Assembly (NCBI GenBank): GCA_049322755.1
Contig: JBMOQX010000044.1
Location: 7,798 to 71,797, forward strand
Length of the DNA: 64,000 nt
Direction: 5' to 3'
Origin: DATIUV01 sp049322755
GTDB lineage: Bacteria > Pseudomonadota > Gammaproteobacteria > Burkholderiales > UBA6910
In this document: one piece after another, positions 52,339 to 61,903 of the stretch
How positions within the stretch are numbered: the first letter of the stretch is position 1
How the letters are laid out: each line of letters begins with the position of its first letter
Made by a program: the position numbers and the translations under genes
Notes under the pieces: model-generated
The model's database searches: none
What the model saw: the letters and a program-made list of their open reading frames with translations, nothing else
Told to the model about the DNA's origin: nothing

Positions 52339-54957
52339 ATGGCTTACAAGAAGATCGGCGATTACGGCGTCATAGGCAACGGCCGCACCATCGCCCTGGC
52401 CGGCAACGACGGCGCGATCGACTGGATGTGCCTGCCGTTCATGGATTCGCCGTCGGTGTTCGCTGCGATCCTGGACGACGCAAAGGGCGGCCGGTTCGCG
52501 ATCCGGCCGGAAGCGCCGCATGACGCCGTCCAGCGCTACCTGCCCGGAACCAACATCCTCCAGACCCGCTTTCGCACCGCGGAAGGCGAGATGGAGATCA
52601 CCGACTTCATGGTCGCGGACGACGTACTGGGCGACGCGACGCTGCTGCTGCGCCGGATCGAGGGCCTCCGCGGCCGCTTGCGCGTCGCCGTCGAATGCGC
52701 GCCGCGTTTCGACTATGGCCGGCGCTCGCCCCGCATCGAGCATCGCGACGGAACCATCGCGTTCTGCGCCGGCAACGCATCGTTGTCCCTCGCCACTTCC
52801 CGCGATCTGTGCTGGGACGGCGAACACGCCGGCGCCGACGTGGGCGCGGGCGACACGCTCTGGATCGCCCTCGGCGACGGCGGGCACGACCCGCCTGCAT
52901 CGCCCGATGCATGCGAAGCGCTACTGAACGCGACGCGCGACTACTGGGAGCGCTGGGCGGGCACCAGCGAAACGGGTCTCGCCCGGCCGGACGGATACTG
53001 GCAGGCGCAGCTCGAGCGCACGGCGCTGGTGCTCAAGCTGCTGCAGATGCGTCATACCGGCGCCATCGCCGCGGCCGGCACCACCTCCCTGCCGGCCATC
53101 ATCCATGGCGAGCGCAACTGGGACTATCGCCTGAGCTGGATCCGCGACACCAGCATGACGCTCTCCGCGCTATACGAACTGGGGCACGTGGCCGAGAGCG
53201 AGAGCTACCTCGCCTGGCTCAAGGAGGTCACCCGTCGCGGCGGCCCTCTCTCCATCGTCTACCGTTTGCAGGAGCCGGTGCCGCCGCAGGATGAGACCGA
53301 GCTCGGCCACCTCGACGGGTACAAGGGATCACGTCCCGTGCGCGTCGGCCAGCACGTGATCCACCAGCGCCAGCACGACATCTACGGCGAGCTCTTCGAC
53401 GCCCTGTTCGCGGTCTCCCGCATGGTGGGCAAGATCCGCTTCGAGCACTGGACTCTGCTGCGGCCGCTGGTGGACGAGGTGATCCGGGTCTGGCGCGGCC
53501 CCGACGACGGCATCTGGGAGGCGCGCATCGGGCCCCGCCATTACGTCCACTCCAAGCTCATGTGCTGGGTGGCGCTCGATCGCGCGATCAAGATCGCCGA
53601 CCACTACGGATTTCCCGCCGACCTGGCGCGCTGGCGGTTCGAGCGCGAGGCGATTCGCCGCGACATCCTGGACCGCGGCTGTGACCGCGAGCGCGGCTGC
53701 TTCATCCAGCATTACGGTAGCGACGCGGTCGACGCCGCGCTGCTGCTGATCCCGCTCACCGGATTCCTGCCGATCGACGATCCCCGGGTTGCCGGCACCA
53801 TCGCCGTGATCGAGCGGGAACTGCTCCGGAACGGCACGATGCTGCGCTACCGGCTCGACGACGGGCTGCAGGGACAGGAGCAGGGCTTCATGATCTGTCT
53901 CTTCTGGTACCTCCAGTGCCTGGTGCTTCAGGGCCGGCTCGACGAGGTGGACAAGTGGTTGCGTGAGACCGGGCGCTTCATGAACCGGCTGGGGCTGTTC
54001 GGCGAACAGTACGACCCGCGCTACGACGAGATCACCGGTAACTTCCCCCAGGCGTATTCCCACATCGGTCACGCCACGACGGTGCTGCGGTACCTGGCGG
54101 CACGCCGCCCGCGGGTCGAGCCGCGGCCGATCGGCCTGGGTCGCAAGCTGGCGCTGCTGGCCGGCGGCGAGGTGCTGAACCGGCCGGGAGACACCCGCGC
54201 GCGCGCCGCACCGGACCCGGCGGCAGCCATGAAACGCGCCATGAACGTCGTGCGCGCCCAGTTCTACGATGGCCAGACCCAGCGCATCGACTACGCCGCC
54301 ATCCGCGGCGCAGACGCGTACCGCTGGTTCCAGGAGCTTGCGGCGCAGCTTGCCGATTTCGATCCGGCGCGGCTCGATACCGACACGCAGCGCATCGCCT
54401 TCTGGACCAACGTCTTCAACACCCTCGTCATCCACGGCGTGGTGGAACTGGGCATCCGGGATTCGGTGAAGGAAGTGCCGTTGTTCTTCGAGTGCATCCG
54501 CTACCGGGTGGGAGGGGAGATCTTCACCGCCGCCGATATCGAGCACGGCATCCTGCGCGGCAACGCCGCCCCGCCCTACCGGCTGCGCCGGCGGCTGCGC
54601 GGCGCCGACCCCCGCCGGCGACACGCGGTGCGAGAACCGGATCCCCGCATCCACTTCGCGCTGGTCTGCGCCAGCCGCACCTGCCCGCCGATCGAGGCCT
54701 ACGACCCCGACCGACTCTCGGCTCAGCTGGACGAAGCGGCCCAGACCTTCATCAATGCCACCAGCCGGCTCGAGGGCGACGTATTGTTCGTCTCGGAGAT
54801 CTTCCGCTGGTATCGCGACGATTTCGGGGGCACCGCCGCCGTGGCACGCACCGTGGCGCGCCATCTCTACGACCGGCGCGCGGCCGAACGCATCGCCGGC
54901 GACGCGAATCGCATCCGTCTCGCATACACCCCCTATGACTGGAGGTTGAACCGATAG
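52339..54957 (+). CDS. GH15 glycoside hydrolase fused to DUF547
   Basis: 872 residues from ATG 52339. Residues 1 to about 605 form a trehalase/glucoamylase-like GH15 enzyme. MAYKKIGDYGVIGNGRTIAL is the N-terminal block, RNWDYRLSWIRD near 258 the substrate-binding motif, and GQEQGFMICLFWYLQCLVLQ and GLFGEQYDPRYDEITGNFPQ carry candidate catalytic Glu residues. From about 635 (RAMNVVRAQFYDGQTQRIDY, ... FWTNVFNTLVIHG, ... FALVCASRTCPPI) it is DUF547. No signal peptide, so probably cytoplasmic. It heads a sugar gene block. Confidence 0.85.
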   Translation: MAYKKIGDYGVIGNGRTIALAGNDGAIDWMCLPFMDSPSVFAAILDDAKGGRFAIRPEAPHDAVQRYLPGTNILQTRFRTAEGEMEITDFMVADDVLGDATLLLRRIEGLRGRLRVAVECAPRFDYGRRSPRIEHRDGTIAFCAGNASLSLATSRDLCWDGEHAGADVGAGDTLWIALGDGGHDPPASPDACEALLNATRDYWERWAGTSETGLARPDGYWQAQLERTALVLKLLQMRHTGAIAAAGTTSLPAIIHGERNWDYRLSWIRDTSMTLSALYELGHVAESESYLAWLKEVTRRGGPLSIVYRLQEPVPPQDETELGHLDGYKGSRPVRVGQHVIHQRQHDIYGELFDALFAVSRMVGKIRFEHWTLLRPLVDEVIRVWRGPDDGIWEARIGPRHYVHSKLMCWVALDRAIKIADHYGFPADLARWRFEREAIRRDILDRGCDRERGCFIQHYGSDAVDAALLLIPLTGFLPIDDPRVAGTIAVIERELLRNGTMLRYRLDDGLQGQEQGFMICLFWYLQCLVLQGRLDEVDKWLRETGRFMNRLGLFGEQYDPRYDEITGNFPQAYSHIGHATTVLRYLAARRPRVEPRPIGLGRKLALLAGGEVLNRPGDTRARAAPDPAAAMKRAMNVVRAQFYDGQTQRIDYAAIRGADAYRWFQELAAQLADFDPARLDTDTQRIAFWTNVFNTLVIHGVVELGIRDSVKEVPLFFECIRYRVGGEIFTAADIEHGILRGNAAPPYRLRRRLRGADPRRRHAVREPDPRIHFALVCASRTCPPIEAYDPDRLSAQLDEAAQTFINATSRLEGDVLFVSEIFRWYRDDFGGTAAVARTVARHLYDRRAAERIAGDANRIRLAYTPYDWRLNR

Positions 54958-55067
54958 CCGTTGCCGGCAGTCGCACCTGTGGGCGGGGAGGCCGGCGGCA
55001 GCGGCACCTGCGGCGGACCGCGCGCCCGCGGGGTTCGCCTTGCGACTGAACGGAGAAGGAGCCAGCG

Positions 55068-55976
55068 ATGGAAATCGGCATGGTCGGACTGGGACGAATG
55101 GGCGCGTCGATGGCCCGCCGCCTCGTGCACGGCGGCCATAGACTGGTGGCGTTCGACCTGGACGCCGACGCCCGCCGGGCCGTCGCGCAGGACGGGGTGG
55201 AGGCCGTTGCGGGGCTCGCCGAGCTGGCCGGCGCGCTGGCGGCGCCGCGCGTGGTCTGGCTCATGGTGCCCGCCGGCGAGCCGACGCAGCGCACGCTGGA
55301 TGCGCTGCTGCCGCACCTGGCGCCGGGCGACCTCGTGGCGGACGGCGGCAACAGCTACTACCGGGACTCCCAGCGGCGGGGGCAGGCGCTCGCCGCGCGG
55401 AAGGTCCACTTCGTCGACGTCGGCACCAGCGGGGGCGTCTGGGGAATCGACGAAGGCTACTGCCTGATGGCCGGCGGCGACGCGGCCGCGGTGCGGCGGC
55501 TGAGGCCGGCGCTGGAGACGCTCGCGCCGGCGCCGGATCGGGGCTGGGCGCACGTCGGACCGAGCGGCGCCGGTCACTTCGTGAAGATGGTTCACAACGG
55601 CGTCGAGTACGGGCTGATGCAGGCCTACGCCGAGGGCTTCGAGCTGCTGCGGCGCCGGGAGGATCTCTCCCTGGACCCGGCGGCGGTCGCCGAACTCTGG
55701 CGCCACGGCAGCGTGGTGCGCTCCTGGCTGCTCGATCTCACGGCGCGGGCGCTGCAGGACAACCCGACGCTCGCCGGAATCACCGCCTCGGTGGCGGATT
55801 CCGGCGAAGGGCGCTGGGCGGTGCAGGAGTCGGTGGAGCTCGGGGTGCCGCTGCCCGCCATCACCGCGGCGCTGCAAACCCGCTTTCGATCCCAGGCCAC
55901 CTCCCCGTTCGCGGACCGGCTGCTGTCGGCCATGCGCAATCAGTTCGGCGGACATCGGGCGCAGGAGGAGGATTGA
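55068..55976 (+). CDS. gnd: 6-phosphogluconate dehydrogenase, decarboxylating (short type)
   Basis: 302 residues. IGMVGLGRMGASMARRLVHG is the NAD(P)-binding loop. VADGGNSYYRDSQRRG, DVGTSGGVWGIDEGYCLMAG and HVGPSGAGHFVKMVHNGVEY carry substrate and catalytic Lys residues. It is the shorter GntZ/YqeC-like type. It converts 6-phosphogluconate to ribulose 5-phosphate. It is followed directly by zwf. Confidence 0.92.
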   Translation: MEIGMVGLGRMGASMARRLVHGGHRLVAFDLDADARRAVAQDGVEAVAGLAELAGALAAPRVVWLMVPAGEPTQRTLDALLPHLAPGDLVADGGNSYYRDSQRRGQALAARKVHFVDVGTSGGVWGIDEGYCLMAGGDAAAVRRLRPALETLAPAPDRGWAHVGPSGAGHFVKMVHNGVEYGLMQAYAEGFELLRRREDLSLDPAAVAELWRHGSVVRSWLLDLTARALQDNPTLAGITASVADSGEGRWAVQESVELGVPLPAITAALQTRFRSQATSPFADRLLSAMRNQFGGHRAQEED

Positions 55977-55978
55977 GC

Positions 55979-57553
55979 GTGCAGGACGGGCTGGAAGCGG
56001 TGGCGGCCGCGCTGGAAGACGGGTACGAGGAGCGCCCCGAGGCCTGCGGCATCGTCATCTTCGGCGCCCTGGGGGACCTGTCGCGGCGCAAGCTGCTGCC
56101 GAGCCTCATGCGGCTGCAGGCTCAGGGCCTGCTGCCCGAGCGCAGCTATCTGCTCGGCGTCGGGCGCGAAGGCGACGAGGCCGCCGCCGCTCGGTTCGAC
56201 GGTTTCCTGCAGGAAGCCGCGCGCACCGCCGGGATCTGCGGCACGACGCTGGATGAGCTGCACGGACGCTGCCACTACGCCGGCGGCGACCTTGCCGACG
56301 CCGGCTTCTTCGGGGACCTGGCAGGACGACTTGCCGAACTGGACCGGTGTCACGACACCGCCGCCCGCCATCTGTTCTATCTCGCGCTGCCGCCCGATCT
56401 GCACGCACCGGTGGTGGAGGGGCTGGGAGCCGCGGGTCTCGCCGGCGAGGACGACGCCGGCCGGGCCTGGAACCGGGTGGTGGTCGAGAAGCCCTTCGGC
56501 CGCGACCTGGCGAGCGCCCGTGACCTGGACCGCCGCCTGCGGACGGTGCTGCAGGAGCACCAGCTGTTCCGCATCGACCACTATCTGGGCAAGGAGACGG
56601 TTCAGAACATCGTCATGTTCCGCTTTGCCAACCGCCTGTTCGAGCCGCTTTGGAACCACGAGCATGTGGATCATGTGCAGATCACCGTGGCCGAGGCGCT
56701 CGGCATCGGGACGCGGGCCGACTACTACGAGCGGGCCGGATGCCTGCGCGACATCTTCCAGAACCACATGCTGCAGATGCTGGCCCTGGTGGCGATGGAG
56801 CCGCCGGCGGTGTTCGAGGCTGACCGCTACCGGGACGAAAAGGTGAAAGTGCTGCGCTCCGTGCGCGAGCTGCCGGCGGATCCGGCGGCGCTGGAAAACT
56901 GGGTGGTGCGCGCCCAGTACGCCGGCGGCACGCTGGACGGCGATCCGGTGCCGGGCTACCGCGACGAGCCGGGGGTCGCGCCGGGCTCGACGACCGAGAC
57001 CTACGTCGCCGCCAAGATTCTGGTGGACAACTGGCGCTGGTCCGGCGTCCCGTTCTACCTGCGCTCGGGCAAGCGCCTGGCGCAGCGGGCGAGCGAGATT
57101 GCCGTGTACTTCAAGCCGATACGGCACAGCATGTTCGCGCCGCTGTCGCCGGGCGCCGCGGCCATGAACGTGCTGGTGCTCAACGTGCAGCCCGAGGAGG
57201 GCATGTCGCTCACCATCGACGCCAAGCGGCCGGGCACCAAGAACCGCCTCGGCTCGCTGACCCTGCATTTCGATTACCGGAAGGTGTTCGGTGGGGACCC
57301 GCCGGACGCCTACGAGCGGCTGCTGCTGGATGCCATGCTGGGCGACCAGATGCTGTTCGTGCGCAGCGACGACGTGGCCGCGTCGTGGGCGCTGGTCAAT
57401 GGCATCCTGCACGCCTGGGAGGAGGGCGACCGGCGCGCGCGCTGCCCCCTGGACCACTATCCCGCCGGCAGCTGGGGGCCGCGTTCCGCCGACGCGCTCA
57501 TCGAAGCCGAGGGCCGGCGTTGGCGCGTGCCCGTCGCCGCCGACGGACGCTGA
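55979..57553 (+). CDS. zwf: Glucose-6-phosphate 1-dehydrogenase
   Basis: 524 residues. IVIFGALGDLSRRKLLPSLM is the coenzyme-binding motif and FRIDHYLGKETVQNIVMFRF the substrate site with the catalytic His. GTG 55979 was chosen because AGGAGG ends about 7 bases upstream; a TTG at 55973 overlapping the gnd stop is the alternative. It opens the oxidative pentose phosphate path in a gnd-zwf-glk-pgl operon. Confidence 0.94.
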   Translation: MQDGLEAVAAALEDGYEERPEACGIVIFGALGDLSRRKLLPSLMRLQAQGLLPERSYLLGVGREGDEAAAARFDGFLQEAARTAGICGTTLDELHGRCHYAGGDLADAGFFGDLAGRLAELDRCHDTAARHLFYLALPPDLHAPVVEGLGAAGLAGEDDAGRAWNRVVVEKPFGRDLASARDLDRRLRTVLQEHQLFRIDHYLGKETVQNIVMFRFANRLFEPLWNHEHVDHVQITVAEALGIGTRADYYERAGCLRDIFQNHMLQMLALVAMEPPAVFEADRYRDEKVKVLRSVRELPADPAALENWVVRAQYAGGTLDGDPVPGYRDEPGVAPGSTTETYVAAKILVDNWRWSGVPFYLRSGKRLAQRASEIAVYFKPIRHSMFAPLSPGAAAMNVLVLNVQPEEGMSLTIDAKRPGTKNRLGSLTLHFDYRKVFGGDPPDAYERLLLDAMLGDQMLFVRSDDVAASWALVNGILHAWEEGDRRARCPLDHYPAGSWGPRSADALIEAEGRRWRVPVAADGR

Positions 57554-57554
57554 C

Positions 57555-58532
57555 GTGGCGCTCCTGCTGGCCGCCGACCTGGGCGGCACCAAGTCGAATC
57601 TGGCCCTGTTCGAGGACCGCGCTGGCGGCCCCGCCCCGCGGGAGGAGGCGACGCTTACCAGCGCGGAGCACGCCGACGCCTGCGCCGTGGTGCAGGCGTT
57701 TCTCGCCGGCACCCGCGTCGACGCCGCGGTCGTCGCCATCGCCGGCCCGGTGCTGGACGGTCGCGCCGCGCCGCCCAACCTGCCGTGGGTGGTGGAGCTT
57801 GCCGCCCTGCGGCGCGCGTTGGCCACCGATCGCGTCGATCTGATCAACGATCTGGTGGCCACCGCGTATGGCATCGATGGGCTCGCCCCCGAGTACCTCG
57901 CGGTGCTCAATGAAGCGGCACCGGGGAGCGGCGCGATCGCGGTGATTGCGGCAGGCACGGGACTCGGCGAGGCGGCGCTGATGAACCTCGAAGGACGGCC
58001 CGTCGCGCTGCCGTCCGAAGGCGGCCACGCCGACTTCGGCCCCGGCGACGACGACCAGATCGCGCTCCTGCAGAACCTGGCCCGGCGCTACGGGCACGTG
58101 AGCTGGGAGCGGGTCGTGTCGGGCCCGGGCCTGACCGCGATCTATGAATTCCTGCTCGAGACCGGCCGCGGCAGTCCGAACCGCGACCTCGCGGCACGCA
58201 TGGCCGCCGGCGACCCGTCCGCCGAGATCACCCGCGCGGCGCTGGCGGGAAGCGATGCGACCGCGGGGCGGGCGCTCGACCTGTTCGTGCACGCTTACGG
58301 CGCCGAGGCCGGCAACCTGGCGCTCAAGTTCCTCGCCACCGGCGGCGTGTACCTCGCGGGCGGGATCGCGCCGAAGATCGTCGAACGCCTGCGCTCAGGC
58401 CCGTTCATGACGGGATTCCTGGCCAAGGGTCGCCACGCCGATCTGCTGCGGCGCATCCCCGTCGCCGTGGTCCTGGAACCCCGGACGGCCTTGTGGGGCG
58501 CCGCACGGCGCGCCGCGGACCTGGCCCGATGA
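57555..58532 (+). CDS. glk: Glucokinase
   Basis: 325 residues from GTG 57555, one base past the zwf stop. LLAADLGGTKSNLALFED is the ATP-phosphate motif, LINDLVATAYGI and VIAAGTGLGEAAL are family blocks, and LPSEGGHADFGP holds the substrate-binding Glu/His. It phosphorylates glucose that the GH15 enzyme could release. It overlaps pgl by 4 bases. Confidence 0.94.
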   Translation: MALLLAADLGGTKSNLALFEDRAGGPAPREEATLTSAEHADACAVVQAFLAGTRVDAAVVAIAGPVLDGRAAPPNLPWVVELAALRRALATDRVDLINDLVATAYGIDGLAPEYLAVLNEAAPGSGAIAVIAAGTGLGEAALMNLEGRPVALPSEGGHADFGPGDDDQIALLQNLARRYGHVSWERVVSGPGLTAIYEFLLETGRGSPNRDLAARMAAGDPSAEITRAALAGSDATAGRALDLFVHAYGAEAGNLALKFLATGGVYLAGGIAPKIVERLRSGPFMTGFLAKGRHADLLRRIPVAVVLEPRTALWGAARRAADLAR

Positions 58533-59254
58533 GCCACCGGGTCCGGCGTTTCGCGGAACCGGCCGAGCTGGCCGAAGCCGCCGCCGCGTTGTTTCAGGCC
58601 GCGGCCGTCGCGGCTGCCGCGGCCCGGGGAGAGTTCCTGGCGATCCTCCCCGGGGGCTCGACGCCGAAGGTGCTCTACCGCACCCTGCGGGAGCGCTGGG
58701 CAGCATCGATCCCCTGGCAGGCTTGCCAGCTTTTTTTCAGCGATGAGCGCTGCGTGCCACCGGAGCATCCCGCCAGCAACCGGGGCATGGCGGCAAGAGA
58801 GCTGCTGGCGCATGTCCCCGTCCCGCCCGGACAGGTGCATCCGGCGCCGGTCGGCGCCGGGACGCCGGCGGAGGTGGCGGCGGCGTGGGAAGCAGCGCTG
58901 CGGGCGTTCTTCGGAGCCCGAGGCGCCGCTTCGCCCCGCTTCGACCTCGCCGTGCTGGGCGTGGGTGCTGACGGCCACACGGCTTCCCTGTTTCCCGGCG
59001 ACCCGGCGCTCGATGCTGGCGACCGGTGGACCGCGGCGGTGGCGCCGCGCGGCGCGCCGCAGTTGCCGCGGGTAACGCTTACGCTGCCGGCACTGAATGC
59101 AGCCGCTCGGGCGTTGTTTCTGGCCGCAGGGCCGGACAAGGAACGCGTCATCGACGCCATCGAGACGCGCGCCGCCGCCGGAAGCGCCCTGCCCGCGGCG
59201 CGGATCGATCCGCCCGGCGGCGCGCTGTGGCTCTACTCGGAGGCGCCGCTATAA
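58529..59254 (+). CDS. pgl: 6-phosphogluconolactonase
   Basis: 241 residues. FLAILPGGSTPKVLYRTLRE, FFSDERCVPPEHPASNRGMA and LAVLGVGADGHTASLFPG are the DevB-type family signatures. It hydrolyses the lactone made by Zwf, completing the oxidative branch. It overlaps the glk stop by 4 bases (ATGA). Confidence 0.94.
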   Translation: MSHRVRRFAEPAELAEAAAALFQAAAVAAAAARGEFLAILPGGSTPKVLYRTLRERWAASIPWQACQLFFSDERCVPPEHPASNRGMAARELLAHVPVPPGQVHPAPVGAGTPAEVAAAWEAALRAFFGARGAASPRFDLAVLGVGADGHTASLFPGDPALDAGDRWTAAVAPRGAPQLPRVTLTLPALNAAARALFLAAGPDKERVIDAIETRAAAGSALPAARIDPPGGALWLYSEAPL

Positions 59255-59342
59255 TTCCGACGGCAGGGAGGTGGCGCATGTTTCCCTGCCGCCGGGAACG
59301 CGACCGCATGACGCGGCGCGGCGTTTCGGCCCAGGGCGCGGA

Positions 59343-59996
59343 TCAGCCCCGGAGCGCGGAAGGTTCGTCGGTGATGATGCCCTCCAGTCCCAGCGCGACG
59401 GCGCGTGCATGTTCGGCCGGCGTGAGTGCGCCGTAGACGAAACTGCGCCAGCCCGTGCGCCGGGCGTGCTCGACCCCCTCGCCGGTCGCGGCGGCGTGAT
59501 ACCAAACCAGCGTGCGCAGCCGTGGCTTGAGCCGGTGCGCCTCCAGCAGCGCGTCGAGATCCGGCGGCGGCGCTGCCAGCAGCAGCCCGCCGTCGGCATT
59601 GAAACAGGCCAGGACATCCACCACCGCGGCGTGATCGAACGAGGTGAACAGAACCCGCGGCGGGAGTGGCTGCCGCTTAAAGTACTGCATCAGCGCGCCC
59701 AGCGCGTCGGCGGTCTTGAGTTCCACGTTCCACAGCAGCGCCGGCCAGCACGCGAACGCCTCGTCCAGCGTCGGCACCGGATGCCCCACCGCCCGGGCCA
59801 GCTGGCTGCGGGTGAGCGATGCCACCGGCGTGCCGTCGGCCAGGCAGGCGTCGTGAAACAGGATGAGGCGGTCGTCGAAGGATATCCGCAGGTCGGTTTC
59901 GATGCCGTCGACGCCCAGCGCCACCGCCGCCTCGAACGCCGCCAGCGTGTTCTCCGGCCGCGTGCGGTGATAGCCGCGGTGAGCCAGGACCAGCAT
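59343..59996 (-). CDS. ugpQ: Glycerophosphodiester phosphodiesterase
   Basis: 217 residues. MLVLAHRGYHRTRPENTLAA and FEAAVALGVDGIETDLRISF show the catalytic His-Arg, Glu-Asn and metal-binding Glu-Asp of GDPD enzymes; LILFHDACLADGTP supplies the second His. LEGIITDEP closes the barrel. No signal peptide, so it is cytoplasmic (UgpQ-like). It is 2 bases downstream of the MoaD-like gene. Confidence 0.92.
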   Translation of the reverse strand: MLVLAHRGYHRTRPENTLAAFEAAVALGVDGIETDLRISFDDRLILFHDACLADGTPVASLTRSQLARAVGHPVPTLDEAFACWPALLWNVELKTADALGALMQYFKRQPLPPRVLFTSFDHAAVVDVLACFNADGGLLLAAPPPDLDALLEAHRLKPRLRTLVWYHAAATGEGVEHARRTGWRSFVYGALTPAEHARAVALGLEGIITDEPSALRG

Positions 59997-59998
59997 GC

Positions 59999-60244
59999 TC
60001 AGCGGCGTGCCGGCACGATGCCGACGTCGTCGCCGTCGGACACGGTATCGTCCAGCCCCGCGAGCTTGCGGTTGAGCGTCACCTGCACGGCGCCGTCCCG
60101 CAGCCGGTGGGTCCAGTCGCCGCCGCGCCCGCGCCGCTGCGCCAGCAGCATGCGCACCGGCACGCCGGAAGCCGGGATCGGCACCTGCTCGGATTCCTCG
60201 CCCAGCCGGTCCATCGGCTGGGCAAAATAAAGGACGCGGGCCAT
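59999..60244 (-). CDS. MoaD/ThiS-like protein without C-terminal Gly-Gly
   Basis: 81 residues: MARVLYFAQPMDRLGEESEQ, then VTLNRKLAGLDDTVSDGDDV and GIVPARR. The beta-grasp pattern VRMLLAQ...., VNRKLA...T.V.DGDDVGIVP matches molybdopterin synthase small subunits, but these end in Gly-Gly and here the end is PARR. It may not be adenylated or sulfurated. No moaE or moa cluster is nearby. Confidence 0.7.
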   Translation of the reverse strand: MARVLYFAQPMDRLGEESEQVPIPASGVPVRMLLAQRRGRGGDWTHRLRDGAVQVTLNRKLAGLDDTVSDGDDVGIVPARR

Positions 60245-60443
60245 GGGAGCGGGATCGGAAAACGCGGTCCATTGTAGTGCATGGCGCGGGCCGGCGCGCC
60301 GGCACGGTGCGCGCCGCGCCGCTTCTCCGCCGGCGAGTCTTTGATTTGCGGGCGCCCCGACGCTGGCACCGCTCTTGCGGCAGGGAATCCGGCGTTCGCC
60401 GCGCCGTCTAAGGGTTCAGGCTGGATCGCGGTATTCACAGACC

Positions 60444-60680
60444 ATGGAAATGCCCGACGATTTCTTCTCCGAAGCCGTCATCACCCACGTCGGCGTTATC
60501 GGCCTCATCTATGCCGCCGCCATCGCGGTGCTGATCCTGCTGGTGGGCCACGACGAGCCCCGCCGCCTCGCCGCCGCCCTGCGTCAGCCGCTGCACATCC
60601 TCGGCAGCGGGTTGCAGCGGATCGCGGCACGGGTGACGCAGCTGGTCGCGCGCCTCCTCGGCAAGCGCCGCCCGCGCTGA
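60444..60680 (+). CDS. Small membrane protein
   Basis: 78 residues: MEMPDDFFSEAVITHVGVIG, then LIYAAAIAVLILLVGHDEPR and a basic amphipathic tail (RIAARVTQLVARLLGKRRPR). One transmembrane helix. Nothing else identifies it; it faces the phosphotransferase gene with a 180-base gap that holds nothing recognisable. Confidence 0.45.
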   Translation: MEMPDDFFSEAVITHVGVIGLIYAAAIAVLILLVGHDEPRRLAAALRQPLHILGSGLQRIAARVTQLVARLLGKRRPR

Positions 60681-60862
60681 TCCTGACTCGTCCCGGTCCG
60701 TCTGCAGCGCCGAGCTCGAGGGCGTGGAGGGGGGCCCGCGCGGTTCGGGATGACGCCGGCGGGTCCCCTCACGCACGTCCGATGTGCCCGGGCATGACCC
60801 GCCGCCTGTCGTTCGTGCGCGCCCTCAGGTATCGTTAGCGGCGAACTCCGGCCTCCGTCACC

Positions 60863-61891
60863 ATGCCCGCCACCACCGCCCCTTCCGCCGTCGGCGACCA
60901 TACCCCGCTCCACGCGGCGCTGGAGCGCATGGCGCTGATCGCCCGCGGCGAGCGGCCGCCGCTCACCCCGCTCACCGGCGGCGTCTCGTCGGAGATCTTC
61001 CGCGTCGACACGGCGCGCGGTCCCGTCTGCGTCAAGCGCGCGCTGCCGAAACTGAAGGTGGCGCAGGAGTGGCTCGCGCCGGTGGCGCGCAACGGCTACG
61101 AGTACGCCTGGTTCGAGACCGCCGCGCGGGTGATGCCGCAAGCCGTGCCGCCGCTGCTGGGGATGGATGCCGAAAGCGGCAGCTTCGCCATGGCGTATCT
61201 GGATCCGGCGCGCTACCCGGTGTGGAAAGCGCAACTGCGCGATGGCGTCATCGAGGATTCGTTCGCCGCCGAAGTGGGCCGGCGCATCGCCGCAATCCAC
61301 GCCGCCACCGCCGGCGACCCGGCCGTGGCGAGGCGTTTCGCCACCGACGACATCTTCTTCCCGATCCGGCTCGAGCCCTACCTGGTGGCGACCTCCCGCG
61401 CACACCCCGACATCGCCTGCGCCCTCACCGACCTGGCCGAGGCGACGGCGTCGACGCATCGCGCGCTGGTGCACGGCGACGTGAGCCCGAAGAATATCCT
61501 GGCGGGTCCCGACGGGCCGGTGTTCCTGGACGCCGAGTGCGCCTGGTACGGCGACCCGGCATTCGATCTGGCGTTCTGCCTCAACCACCTGCTGCTCAAG
61601 TGCCTCTGGCGGCCGCAATGGCGTGACCGTTACCTCGCCTGCTTCGACGCGCTGGCCGGCAGTTATCTCGCGGGCGCCACCTGGGAGCCGCGCGCCGCTC
61701 TGGAGACGCGCACCGCGCAGCTGCTGCCGGGCCTGTTCCTGGCGCGCGTCGATGGCAAATCGCCGGTGGAATACGTCACTGACAAGGCGGACAAGGAGCG
61801 CGTACGCCGCGTCGCGAAGTCTTTCTTCGCGCAGCCGACGACGCGGCTCAAGGACGTGCGCGCCGCCTGGCTAGAGGAGCTGGCGAAGTGA
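60863..61891 (+). CDS. APH/choline-kinase-like phosphotransferase
   Basis: 342 residues. The kinase-like fold is marked by TGGVSSEIFRVDTARGPVCV with Lys in VKRALP, then ALVHGDVSPKNILAG (catalytic Asp and Asn) and VFLDAECAWYGDPAFDLAFC (metal-binding Asp). Substrate unknown; relatives phosphorylate aminoglycosides, choline or methylthioribose. The enolase paralogue follows after a repeat, which may point to a shared pathway. Confidence 0.85.
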   Translation: MPATTAPSAVGDHTPLHAALERMALIARGERPPLTPLTGGVSSEIFRVDTARGPVCVKRALPKLKVAQEWLAPVARNGYEYAWFETAARVMPQAVPPLLGMDAESGSFAMAYLDPARYPVWKAQLRDGVIEDSFAAEVGRRIAAIHAATAGDPAVARRFATDDIFFPIRLEPYLVATSRAHPDIACALTDLAEATASTHRALVHGDVSPKNILAGPDGPVFLDAECAWYGDPAFDLAFCLNHLLLKCLWRPQWRDRYLACFDALAGSYLAGATWEPRAALETRTAQLLPGLFLARVDGKSPVEYVTDKADKERVRRVAKSFFAQPTTRLKDVRAAWLEELAK

Positions 61892-61903
61892 CAACGCAGA
61901 ACC

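Noticed and set aside
55940..57958. 672-codon minus-strand frame opposite zwf and glk
   Set aside because: Antisense to two recognised enzymes; no motifs.
60681..60862. RNA gene in the gap before the phosphotransferase
   Set aside because: No conserved RNA motif or stable terminator-like hairpin with a T-run was seen.
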